From the NCBI GenBank assembly GCA_018056405.1, contig JAGPFT010000246.1, positions 1-5,263 of the forward strand: a DNA stretch of 5,263 nt, in the 5' to 3' direction. Shown here in pieces: positions 1 to 4,995 of the stretch. The stretch comes from Anaerolineae bacterium (GTDB lineage Bacteria; Chloroflexota; Anaerolineae; Aggregatilineales; Aggregatilineaceae). Numbering within the stretch: the stretch's first letter is position 1; each line of letters opens with the position of its first letter. The notes under the pieces are model-generated. The model searched no databases, was not told the DNA's origin, and saw only the letters and a list, made by a program, of their open reading frames with translations. The position numbers were made by a program, and so were the translations under genes.

Positions 1-1
1 C

Positions 2-1525
2 GTCCGCGCTATGCGCTCGGCAGCGAGCGTGCACATCCTGGACACAACCAGCGACGCTGACCATCACCGCTCGGTCGTGACCCTGGTAGGCACGCCGGAA
101 GCCGTCGAAGCGGCCATGTTCGCCGCCATCCGCCAGGCCGCCGACCTGATTGACATGACCCGGCACAAGGGCGAGCACCCGCGCCTGGGCGCGACCGACG
201 TGGTGCCCTTTGTGCCCCTCCGCGATGTGACCATGGACGACTGCGTAGCCATCGCCCAGCGGTTGGGCCAGCGCGTCGGGGCGGAACTGGGCATCCCCGT
301 CTTCCTCTACGAGTTCGCCGCCACCCAGCCGGAGCGCCGCAACCTGGCCGACCTGCGCAACGCGCACTTCCAGTACGAGCAACTCAAGGAAGCCATCGCC
401 GTAGACCCGGCGCGGATGCCGGACTTCGGCCCGGCGGAGTTGGGAACTGCCGGGGCGACGATCATCGGCGCGCGCCCGCCCCTGGTCGCCTACAACGTCT
501 ACCTGAACACGAGCGACGTGTCCATCGCCAACAAGATCGCCCGCGCCGTGCGTCACTCCAACGGCGGGCTGCGCTTCCTCAAAGCAGCGGGCTTCCTCGT
601 CGAAGGCCAGGCGCAGGTCTCGATGAACCTGACCGACTACCGGCGAACGCCCGTCGCCCGCGTCGTCGAGTTGATCCGGCGCGAGGCCGCTCGCTACGGT
701 GTGACGGTGACGACCAGCGAGCTGATCGGCCTGGCCCCGCAGGAGTTCTTCGTGGACGCGGCGCGCTGGTACCTCCAGCTAGACAAGTTCATGCCCGACC
801 AGATTCTGGAATACCGCATCCAGCAGGCAGAGGCCGCCGAAGCTGCGCTGGTCGCCGAGGAGCCGCCCATCCCCGAAGACGCCGCGCGCCCGGTGCTGAC
901 CGTCCCCCCGCCCGCAGGCACCCCGCAAACGTTCGTCGCAGCGGTCGCGGCGGGGACGCCGACGCCAGGCGGGGGCGCAGTTGCGGCGCTGGCCGGAGCG
1001 CTGAGCGCGGCGCTGGCCGAGATGGTTGCCCAGGTGACGGTCGGCAAGAAGCGTTACGCCGCCGTCGAGGAGACCATGCGCGCTATAGCCGCCGCCGCCG
1101 CCATGCTGCGCGCGCCATTGCTGGACGCCATTGACGAGGACAGCGCAGCCTTCGAGAGCGTGCTGGAAGCGTTTCGCCTGCCCAAAGACGATCCGGCGCG
1201 CGCCGCTGCCATTCAGGAAGCCACCGCCCATGCCGCAGACGTGCCGCTCAACGTGGCGCGGCTGGCGCTGGAAGCAATGCGCCTGGCCGAGCAGGTTGCC
1301 GCGCACGGCAACGTCGACGCGGCCAGCGACGCGGCCACAGCCGCGTTGATGGGGCTGGCGGCGGTCGAGGGCGCGGCCATGAACGTGCGCCTCAACGCGG
1401 CCAACCTGGACGACGCACAGCTTGCCGCGCGTCTGCGCCACGACGCAAGCGCGCTGGTCGAGAGCGCACGGGCCATCCGCGACGCCGTGATCCAGACTGT
1501 CGAGGCGCGGGCGGGACTGGGATAG
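2..1525 (+). CDS. ftcD: Bifunctional glutamate formimidoyltransferase / formimidoyltetrahydrofolate cyclodeaminase (5' partial)
   Basis: Cytosolic enzyme of histidine catabolism and one-carbon metabolism. By family knowledge, the N-terminal part transfers the formimino group of N-formimino-L-glutamate to tetrahydrofolate, and the C-terminal part deaminates the product to 5,10-methenyl-THF. Numbering is from the first in-window Met (base 11). The formimidoyltransferase domains cover about 1-275 and contain the RHKGEHPRLGATDVVPF block; His56 aligns with the catalytic His82 of mammalian FTCD. An Ala/Glu/Pro-rich linker spans about 275-303. The cyclodeaminase domain spans about 304-504, with the TPTPGGGA glycine motif at 316-323 and IDEDSAAF at 374-381. 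The reading frame is open to the left edge (V-R-A before Met11) and the usual VECVPNFSEG start is missing, so the true start lies about 70 bases upstream of the window. The two-domain fusion is otherwise full length and ends in TAG. No other hut gene is visible. The next gene on the same strand begins 200 bases downstream, past a hairpin. Identification is very secure; retention of both activities is inferred from intact motifs. Confidence 0.95.
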   Translation, partial: VRAMRSAASVHILDTTSDADHHRSVVTLVGTPEAVEAAMFAAIRQAADLIDMTRHKGEHPRLGATDVVPFVPLRDVTMDDCVAIAQRLGQRVGAELGIPVFLYEFAATQPERRNLADLRNAHFQYEQLKEAIAVDPARMPDFGPAELGTAGATIIGARPPLVAYNVYLNTSDVSIANKIARAVRHSNGGLRFLKAAGFLVEGQAQVSMNLTDYRRTPVARVVELIRREAARYGVTVTTSELIGLAPQEFFVDAARWYLQLDKFMPDQILEYRIQQAEAAEAALVAEEPPIPEDAARPVLTVPPPAGTPQTFVAAVAAGTPTPGGGAVAALAGALSAALAEMVAQVTVGKKRYAAVEETMRAIAAAAAMLRAPLLDAIDEDSAAFESVLEAFRLPKDDPARAAAIQEATAHAADVPLNVARLALEAMRLAEQVAAHGNVDAASDAATAALMGLAAVEGAAMNVRLNAANLDDAQLAARLRHDASALVESARAIRDAVIQTVEARAGLG

Positions 1526-1539
1526 AGCCGAATGTAAGG

Positions 1540-1551
1540 CTTCGGAAGTCT
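1540..1551. repeat. Half-copy of the 34-bp palindrome found at 3173-3206
   Basis: The 12 bases CTTCGGAAGTCT lie 14 bases after the ftcD stop and are identical to the right end of the perfect palindrome at 3195-3206. The left arm is absent here; the preceding bases (AATGTAAGG) do not pair. In both places the sequence lies near a GGGGCGTAT hairpin, which suggests the two repeat families travel or accumulate together. It may be a decayed copy. A 12-base chance match is possible but unlikely given the shared context. Confidence 0.55.
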
Positions 1552-1555
1552 GTGC

Positions 1556-1583
1556 GTAGGGGCGTATCGCAATACGCCCCTAC
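1556..1583. repeat. Perfect hairpin repeat (12-bp stem), solo copy of the MITE end sequence; possible ftcD terminator
   Basis: The arms GTAGGGGCGTAT (1556-1567) and ATACGCCCCTAC (1572-1583) are exact reverse complements around the 4-base loop CGCA. The hairpin lies 30 bases after the ftcD stop codon. It has no downstream T-tract, so it is not a classical intrinsic terminator, though a 12-bp GC-rich stem could pause transcription or block 3'-end decay. Near-identical hairpins form both ends of the element at 2914-3152, making this a solo copy or remnant of the same repeat family. The repeat structure is directly visible; a terminator role is a guess. Confidence 0.85.
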
Positions 1584-1586
1584 GGA

Positions 1587-1636
1587 GGCGCAGCAGAGCA
1601 GCATCCCTACCGGGCGCAGTAGAGCAGCGCCCCTAC
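1587..1636 (+). repeat. Degenerate direct repeat, 26-base period
   Basis: Two 24-base units, 1587-1610 and 1613-1636, match at 21 of 24 positions. Each starts GGCGCAG, has AGAGCAGC in the middle and ends CCCTAC. The terminal CCCTAC also matches the right end of the preceding hairpin (1578-1583), so the array looks as though it grew from the hairpin's right arm. No function can be assigned. An open frame crosses it from 1552, but that frame is not a credible part of the downstream gene. Confidence 0.6.
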
Positions 1637-1725
1637 GCGACCAGCATCCAGGGGCCGCCGCCAGAGACACCGGATCACCGAAGGCTGAGCGCGGGTTCGG
1701 CGACACAGAGATGGGTTGGAACGGG

Positions 1726-2838
1726 ATGACAAGACGGCTGTGGGTTGTGTGGATAGTCTGGATAGTCGCGGCGCTGAGCGTGGCCGCGTGCGAACAGGGC
1801 TTGCGCGCAGTATCGGCGGGGCCGACGCTTGCCCCTTCGCCCACCGAGGACGCGCTGGCGACATTCATCGCCGTGCAGCAACAGGCTACGCGCGCGCCCT
1901 CGGCCACGTCCCCCCACACGCCCGCTCAGCAGCCGGCTGCCATCGCCCTGCTGCCGGAGGCGCAGGCAGGCGCGACGCCCTACCCGACCAACACGCCGCG
2001 CTCCACCCAGGTGACGCTGCAAACGTCCACGCCGGCCCCTCTGGCGGATGCGCCCTTTGACCAGACCCGCGAGCCGCAGGATCACTACTGGCTGGCGCGC
2101 CCCTTCCCGCGCGACTCCTCTGGCAGCGTGCGCGACTACGCCAGCCGCAATTATCCCTATGGCTCGACGGGCGGCGGGCAGTTCCAGACCCATCACGGCA
2201 TTGACATCCAGAATCCGCTGGGCACAGCGGTGCTGGCCGTGGCCAGCGGCTGGGTGATCTACGCGGGCAGCGACAGCATCACCCAATTCGGGCCAACCAC
2301 CGACTTCTACGGCAACCTGGTCGTCATCGAGCACGACCAGCGCGCGCCAACCGGCGAGCCGCTCTACACGCTCTACGGGCACCTGTCGCACGTAGATGTG
2401 GCGGCGGGCCAGCGCATCGAGCTACAGCAGCGCATCGGGCAGGTCGGCGCAACGGGCGTGGCGTTGGGGTCGCACCTGCACCTGGAAGTGCGCCTCGGCA
2501 ACCCCTACGACTACTACCGCACCTACAACCCCGACCTGTGGATTCGCCCCTGGCCGACCTTCGGCACGCTGGCCGGGCGCATCACCGACGCCTATGGCAA
2601 CCGGCTGCACGATGTGGCGATCACCCTCCAGTCGGAAACCGGCCCCAGCCGCATGACCTATTCCTACGCCGATGAGACAGTCAACGCCGACCCGTACTAC
2701 GGCGAGCACTTCACGCACGGCGACCTGCCGGAGGGTGAGTACACGGTGCTGGTGCGCAAGCAGGGCGTGCTGCGCTTCAAGGGGACAGTGACTATCGTCG
2801 CCGGGCAGACGAACTGGATTGACATCCGGCTGAACTGA
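1726..2838 (+). CDS. Lipoprotein M23-family metallopeptidase with C-terminal carboxypeptidase-regulatory-like domain
   Basis: Predicted membrane-anchored, extracytoplasmic zinc peptidase of the lysostaphin/LytM (M23) family, which cleaves peptidoglycan cross-bridges. With ATG 1726 it has 370 residues. MTRR is followed by a hydrophobic stretch and the lipobox VAAC, giving lipidated Cys22. Residues 23-115 are a Pro/Thr/Ser/Ala-rich linker with PTNTPRST. The peptidase domain spans about 150-275 with every expected ligand: H156 and D160 in HHGID, H219 in LYGHLSH, and H250 and H252 in GSHLHLE. Residues 278-370 (GTLAGRITDAYGNRLHDV onward) resemble a beta-sandwich carboxypeptidase-regulatory-like domain. 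The frame is open back to 1552, but that stretch runs through a hairpin and direct repeats and would bury the signal peptide, so it is rejected as coding. ATG 1711 (MGWNG extension) is the main alternative start. No strong Shine-Dalgarno precedes either; GGAA at 1718-1721 is weak support for 1726. Intact ligands argue for an active enzyme rather than a degenerate EnvC/NlpD-type activator. The substrate bond is unknown. Confidence 0.9.
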   Translation: MTRRLWVVWIVWIVAALSVAACEQGLRAVSAGPTLAPSPTEDALATFIAVQQQATRAPSATSPHTPAQQPAAIALLPEAQAGATPYPTNTPRSTQVTLQTSTPAPLADAPFDQTREPQDHYWLARPFPRDSSGSVRDYASRNYPYGSTGGGQFQTHHGIDIQNPLGTAVLAVASGWVIYAGSDSITQFGPTTDFYGNLVVIEHDQRAPTGEPLYTLYGHLSHVDVAAGQRIELQQRIGQVGATGVALGSHLHLEVRLGNPYDYYRTYNPDLWIRPWPTFGTLAGRITDAYGNRLHDVAITLQSETGPSRMTYSYADETVNADPYYGEHFTHGDLPEGEYTVLVRKQGVLRFKGTVTIVAGQTNWIDIRLN

Positions 2839-2851
2839 GGGCGATCAGTTC

Positions 2852-2873
2852 TCAGCCGTCAGCCGTCAGCCGT
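2852..2873 (+). repeat. Heptamer tandem array (TCAGCCG, 3 copies)
   Basis: Three exact copies of TCAGCCG at 2852-2858, 2859-2865 and 2866-2872 plus one further T, starting 13 bases after the M23 stop. Bases 2852-2870 are the exact reverse complement of 3251-3269, a 19-bp perfect inverted repeat bracketing the whole spacer. It resembles the short tandemly repeated heptamers (STRRs) described in cyanobacteria and other repeat-rich bacteria. It is not a CRISPR: there are no spacers. Confidence 0.85.
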
Positions 2874-2913
2874 TGGTGGGAGTGCGTGTGGAGTCTGTCA
2901 GGTGCTCAGAGGC

Positions 2914-2958
2914 GTAGGGGCGTATCGCCATACGCCCCATGCGCACCAAGTTAAGGCT
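2914..2958 (+). repeat. Left terminal inverted repeat of the MITE-like element
   Basis: Begins GTAGGGGCGTAT and contains a 9-bp hairpin (2917-2925 / 2930-2938, loop CGCC), then ATGCGCACCAAGTTAAGG. Outside the 9-bp stem, the right arm of the hairpin reads CCCCATG rather than the CCCCTAC of the solo copy at 1556-1583. This shows that the palindrome is complete only on the side facing out of the element. Confidence 0.75.
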
Positions 2959-2984
2959 CCCAGGCGTATGGTATGGGCGGAATG

Positions 2985-3006
2985 CCCCTCCCCCTGCCCC
3001 CTCCCC
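2985..3006 (-). other. G-quadruplex motif on the minus strand
   Basis: Read on the minus strand, this stretch has four uninterrupted G-tracts of 4, 5, 5 and 4 guanines separated by loops of 1 (A), 2 (CA) and 1 (A) base. It meets the usual short-loop G-quadruplex pattern with room to spare. It sits inside the MITE-like element and competes with the duplex hairpin at 2997-3025, which uses part of the same C-tract. Folding in vivo is not shown. Confidence 0.6.
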
Positions 3007-3025
3007 GGCAGAGCCAGGGAGGGGG
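2997..3025. repeat. GC-rich hairpin inside the element
   Basis: CCCCCTCCC (2997-3005) pairs exactly with GGGAGGGGG (3017-3025) across an 11-base loop. Within the loop, GGC (3007-3009) can pair with GCC (3013-3015), extending the stem past one mismatch. An outer stem formed by CTCCCCCT (2988-2995) and AGGGGGAG (3086-3093) could enclose this hairpin and the next one. There is no T-tract. Confidence 0.75.
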
Positions 3026-3052
3026 AACGTGTTTGCATCCGGCGATCAAAGT

Positions 3053-3081
3053 CCCCCTCTCTAGCTCGGCTGGAGAGGGGG
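3053..3081. repeat. Long GC-rich hairpin inside the element (13-bp stem, 3-base loop)
   Basis: CCCCCTCTC (3053-3061) pairs with GAGAGGGGG (3073-3081). The pairing continues inward through a T-G wobble, A-T, G-C and C-G to the loop TCG (3066-3068), giving 13 pairs. The following ATTGAGGGGG adds a second G-run. This CCCCCTCTC...GAGAGGGGG type of sequence is familiar as a dispersed intergenic repeat in several bacterial genomes; that is recollection, not checked here. Confidence 0.8.
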
Positions 3082-3107
3082 ATTGAGGGGGAGAGGCGTG
3101 CGCAGCC

Positions 3108-3152
3108 AGGCTTAAGTTGGTACATATGGGGCGTATCGCAATACGCCCCTAC
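3108..3152 (-). repeat. Right terminal inverted repeat of the MITE-like element
   Basis: Reverse-complement partner of 2914-2958. It contains the hairpin 3128-3136 / 3141-3149 with loop CGCA and ends CCCCTAC. Differences from the left end fall at seven positions and include one compensating region in the hairpin loop. The inner part, CTTAAGTTGGTACATATG, is less GC-rich than its surroundings. Confidence 0.75.
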
Positions 3153-3172
3153 GAGACTTCACTCCCAAAGCC

Positions 3173-3206
3173 AGACTTCCGAAGTTTTCGAAAACTTCGG
3201 AAGTCT
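3173..3206. repeat. Perfect 34-bp palindrome; possible bidirectional terminator or protein-binding site
   Basis: The two 17-base halves, AGACTTCCGAAGTTTTC and GAAAACTTCGGAAGTCT, are exact reverse complements with no spacer; the centre is the TTTTCGAAAA block. It lies 20 bases beyond the MITE-like element and 70 bases beyond the amidohydrolase stop. On transcripts from either strand it can form a hairpin, and the internal T and A runs give a weak resemblance to a bidirectional terminator for two convergent genes. However, the T-run lies within the stem, not after it. The right 12 bases recur at 1540-1551. The palindrome is certain; its role is not. Confidence 0.85.
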
Positions 3207-3250
3207 ATAGCCGCGCTCGATGCCCCATCACTGAAAACTGACAACTGATC

Positions 3251-3269
3251 GCTGACGGCTGACGGCTGA
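3251..3269 (-). repeat. Heptamer tandem array (CGGCTGA), inverted relative to 2852-2873
   Basis: GCTGA followed by two exact copies of CGGCTGA, about 2.7 units. It is the exact reverse complement of 2852-2870. It is preceded by CTGAAAACTGACAACTGATC, another low-complexity ACTGA-type stretch whose AACTGATC mirrors GATCAGTT at 2843-2850. The array ends seven bases before the amidohydrolase stop codon, so the gene's 3' end abuts repeat DNA. Confidence 0.85.
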
Positions 3270-3276
3270 CCGCCCC

Positions 3277-4884
3277 TCACCCAAACAGCCGGTGTTTCCA
3301 CTCCCCGCCGACCATCGTGCCGAGGATGCGCGTCGCCAGAATCTCGTCCGGCGCGATGGTGTAGAGGTCGCGGTCGAGCACGACCAGATCGGCCAGGTAG
3401 CCGGGAGCGAGGGTGCCCAGATCGCGCTCCATGCCTGCCGCGTAAGCCGGCCCCTGAGTGAAAGCACGCAGCGTCGTGTCCACGTCCAGCCGCCCCTCCG
3501 GGTACCAGCCATCCGGCCCCGGCGAACCGTCCGGGCGGCGGCGCGTCACTGCGGCGAAGATGCCCAGCAGCGGCGCGAACGGCTCAACCGGCGCATCGGA
3601 GCCGAAGGCGAGCACCGCCCCGGCCTCCCGTTGCAACCGCCAGTTGTAGCTCCAGCGGGCGCGCGCGCCCCAGTAGCGGTCGGCCATCGCGTAGTCGGAC
3701 GTGGCATGGATGGGCTGCATCGAGGCGATGAGGCCCAGCGCGCCCAGCCGTCCCGCGTCGTCCGGGTGGATGATCTGCACGTGCTCGATGCGGTGCCGCC
3801 GCGCCGTGCGGGGGACTCCGCGCGCCGCTTCCTGCGCGCGCACGGCCTCGTATACGTCCAACACGTCATGCACGGCCCGGTCGCCGATGGCGTGAATGGC
3901 CGAGGGCAGCCCGGCGGCGCTGGCCCGGCTGACCAGATCGAACATCGTCTCCTTGTCGGTGACGACGATGCCCACATTGTCCGGCTCGCCCTCGTAGGGC
4001 GCGATCATGGCCGCCGTGCGCGGGCCGAGCGCCCCGTCAGCGAAAATCTTCAGCCCGCCGATGCGCAGCCACTCGTCGCCGAAGCCGGAGCGGAGGCCCA
4101 GTTCGTGGGCGTGCTCGATCCAGGGATCGTTGATCTGCTTGACGACGCGCAGCCCCAGGTCGCCACGCTCGCGCAGCATCTGCAGGGCGATCAGGCAGCT
4201 TGGGTTGTCATAATCGTGCAGGCCGGTCAGCCCTGCCGCCCAGGCCTGGCGCTGCGCCTCGCTCATCCAGCTCGCGACCTGCTCCGGCGTCGGCGTAGGG
4301 ATGTGCCGGGCGACGAGGGTCATGGCCGGGTCTTCGAGCAGGATGCCCGACGGCTGGCCGCTCGCGTCCCGCAAGAATGCCCCGCTCGCCGGATCGGGCG
4401 TGCTCGCCGTGATCCCCGCCCGTTTGAGCGCCAGGCTGTTGACCCAGGCGGCGTGCCCGCTCTTGGCCGTCAGATAGACCGGGTGATCCGGCGCGGCAGC
4501 ATCCAGGTCAGCGGCGGTGGGGAAGGCGGCATCCGGCCAGATGGCCTGCGTCCAGCCATGCCCCTCAATCCACTCGCCCGGCGGAGTCTGGCAGGCGCGC
4601 TCCGCCACCCGGCGCAGTGCTTCCTCTTTGCTGGGCACCTCGAACAGGTCTACTGAATACAGGCTGCGGGCGACGCCCTCCCAGTGAATGTGGGCGTCGG
4701 TCAGGCCGGGGAGGACGGTGCAGCCTTCTGCGTTGTCAATGGCCGTGCCCGGCCCGGCCAGGGCGCGCATGGCGTCGTCCGTGCCGACGGCGACGATGCG
4801 TCCACGCCAGATAGCCAGGGCGGTGGCTTCTGGCTGCGCCGGATTGAGGGTGTGGATGCGGGCGTTGAGCAGAATGCGGTCCAT
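3277..4884 (-). CDS. YtcJ-like metal-dependent amidohydrolase (amidohydrolase_3 family)
   Basis: Complete cytosolic TIM-barrel amidohydrolase of 535 residues; no signal peptide. A small N-terminal beta domain (MDRILLNARIHTLNP...GRIVAVG) is completed by the C-terminal LGTLAPGYLADLVVLDRD strand block, as in this superfamily. Metal-site motifs run in order: H65 and H67 in GLTDAHIHWEG, SGHAAWVNS at 142-150, K279 in LKIFADGALG, H331 in AIHAIGDRAVHDV, H368 in RIEHVQ, and D430 in GSDAPVEP. These match the YtcJ/N-substituted-formamide deformylase branch; the substrate cannot be told from sequence. The frame is open to 4962, but the first 25 codons there are translated heptamer repeat. ATG 4884 is preferred because AAGG (4890-4893) lies five bases upstream; the adjacent ATG 4887 would have it only two bases away. 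It lies 111 bases after a YbjN-type gene on the same strand and converges with the M23 gene. All catalytic residues appear intact. A long antisense frame over the same bases is a GC-driven shadow. Confidence 0.93.
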   Translation of the reverse strand: MDRILLNARIHTLNPAQPEATALAIWRGRIVAVGTDDAMRALAGPGTAIDNAEGCTVLPGLTDAHIHWEGVARSLYSVDLFEVPSKEEALRRVAERACQTPPGEWIEGHGWTQAIWPDAAFPTAADLDAAAPDHPVYLTAKSGHAAWVNSLALKRAGITASTPDPASGAFLRDASGQPSGILLEDPAMTLVARHIPTPTPEQVASWMSEAQRQAWAAGLTGLHDYDNPSCLIALQMLRERGDLGLRVVKQINDPWIEHAHELGLRSGFGDEWLRIGGLKIFADGALGPRTAAMIAPYEGEPDNVGIVVTDKETMFDLVSRASAAGLPSAIHAIGDRAVHDVLDVYEAVRAQEAARGVPRTARRHRIEHVQIIHPDDAGRLGALGLIASMQPIHATSDYAMADRYWGARARWSYNWRLQREAGAVLAFGSDAPVEPFAPLLGIFAAVTRRRPDGSPGPDGWYPEGRLDVDTTLRAFTQGPAYAAGMERDLGTLAPGYLADLVVLDRDLYTIAPDEILATRILGTMVGGEWKHRLFG

Positions 4885-4889
4885 CATGA

Positions 4890-4893
4890 CCTT
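4890..4893 (-). promoter_or_regulatory. Ribosome binding site that decides the amidohydrolase start
   Basis: On the minus strand the sequence reads CCACAAGGTCATGATG. AAGG is five bases from the second ATG (4884) and two from the first (4887), favouring 4884. The region just upstream is heptamer repeat, so the site sits at the very edge of the repeat. Confidence 0.5.
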
Positions 4894-4895
4894 GT

Positions 4896-4990
4896 GGATT
4901 GCGAATTGCGAATTGCGGATTGCGGATTGTGAAGTCTCTCCACGTGAGGAAGGCTTTTCCAATTCGCAATTCGCAATCCGAATTCCGAAA
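4896..4990. repeat. ATTGCGA-type heptamer arrays forming a 19-bp perfect inverted repeat
   Basis: The left array has five units at 4897-4931 (GATTGCG, AATTGCG twice, GATTGCG, GATTGTG). The right array has four inverted units at 4963-4990 (TTCGCAA twice, TCCGAAT, TCCGAAA). Bases 4896-4914 are the exact reverse complement of 4961-4979, with a 46-base intervening segment that holds CACGTG at 4941-4946. The pair fills nearly the whole 111-base gap between the YbjN-type gene and the amidohydrolase gene. In an mRNA covering both genes it would form a strong hairpin just upstream of the amidohydrolase ribosome binding site, so an effect on its expression is possible but unproven. Confidence 0.88.
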
Positions 4991-4995
4991 TCCTC

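Larger units (their letters stand above)
2914..3152. mobile_element. MITE-like non-autonomous element, 239 bp, with hairpin-forming terminal inverted repeats
   Basis: The ends are inverted copies: 2914-2958 against the reverse complement of 3108-3152 match at 38 of 45 positions, sharing GTAGGGGCGTAT, ATACGCCCCAT, ACCAA and TTAAG. Each end also folds on itself (GGGGCGTAT / ATACGCCCC). The interior carries two further GC-rich hairpins and no coding capacity, as expected for a MITE mobilised in trans. TA occurs just inside each outer end (2915-2916 and 3150-3151), so a 233-bp GGGGCG...CGCCCC unit inserted at a duplicated TA, as for IS630/Tc1-mariner relatives, is one reading. No longer target duplication is visible (left flank CAGAGGC, right flank GAGACTT). 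Alternatively it is a compound of unrelated palindromic repeats. The inverted-repeat structure is seen directly; mobility is inferred. Confidence 0.65.
2839..3276. other. Non-coding spacer between convergent genes, filled with nested repeats
   Basis: This 438-base gap lies between the M23 gene (+) and the amidohydrolase gene (-), which converge on it. No ORF in it looks real: a 102-codon frame on + (2902-3210) and a 75-codon frame on - (2898-3125) simply translate the repeats. From outside in, it holds oppositely oriented heptamer arrays (2852-2873 and 3251-3269), a MITE-like element (2914-3152) with internal hairpins, and a 34-bp palindrome (3173-3206). The octamer GATCAGTT at 2843-2850 recurs inverted at 3243-3250. 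As a 3'-3' junction, insertions here would disturb no promoter, which fits its role as a repeat sink. Confidence 0.85.

Noticed and set aside
779..1441. 220-codon frame antisense to ftcD
   Set aside because: Low-complexity composition with no family features; ftcD is unambiguous on the other strand.
1552..1725. N-terminal extension of the M23 open frame
   Set aside because: It begins inside the 1556-1583 hairpin's flank, translates the direct repeats, and would put about 58 residues before a clear lipoprotein signal peptide.
1675..2391. 238-codon frame antisense to the M23 gene
   Set aside because: Arg/Gly-rich shadow without motifs; the M23 frame has signal peptide and zinc ligands.
2914..3152. 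Intrinsic terminators for the convergent genes
   Set aside because: The hairpins are strong but none is followed by a T-tract, and their arrangement as inverted ends is better explained by a repeat element.
2902..3210. 102-codon frame across the spacer
   Set aside because: It simply translates the element's hairpins and the 34-bp palindrome; no plausible start signal or protein features.
3292..4656. 454-codon open frame on the + strand opposite the amidohydrolase
   Set aside because: Arg/Ala/Gly-rich composition, no recognisable domain, and exact overlap with a gene whose motifs are all intact; a GC-bias shadow.
4896..4990. Possible CRISPR-like array
   Set aside because: Units are 7 bases, contiguous and in two orientations, with no spacers.
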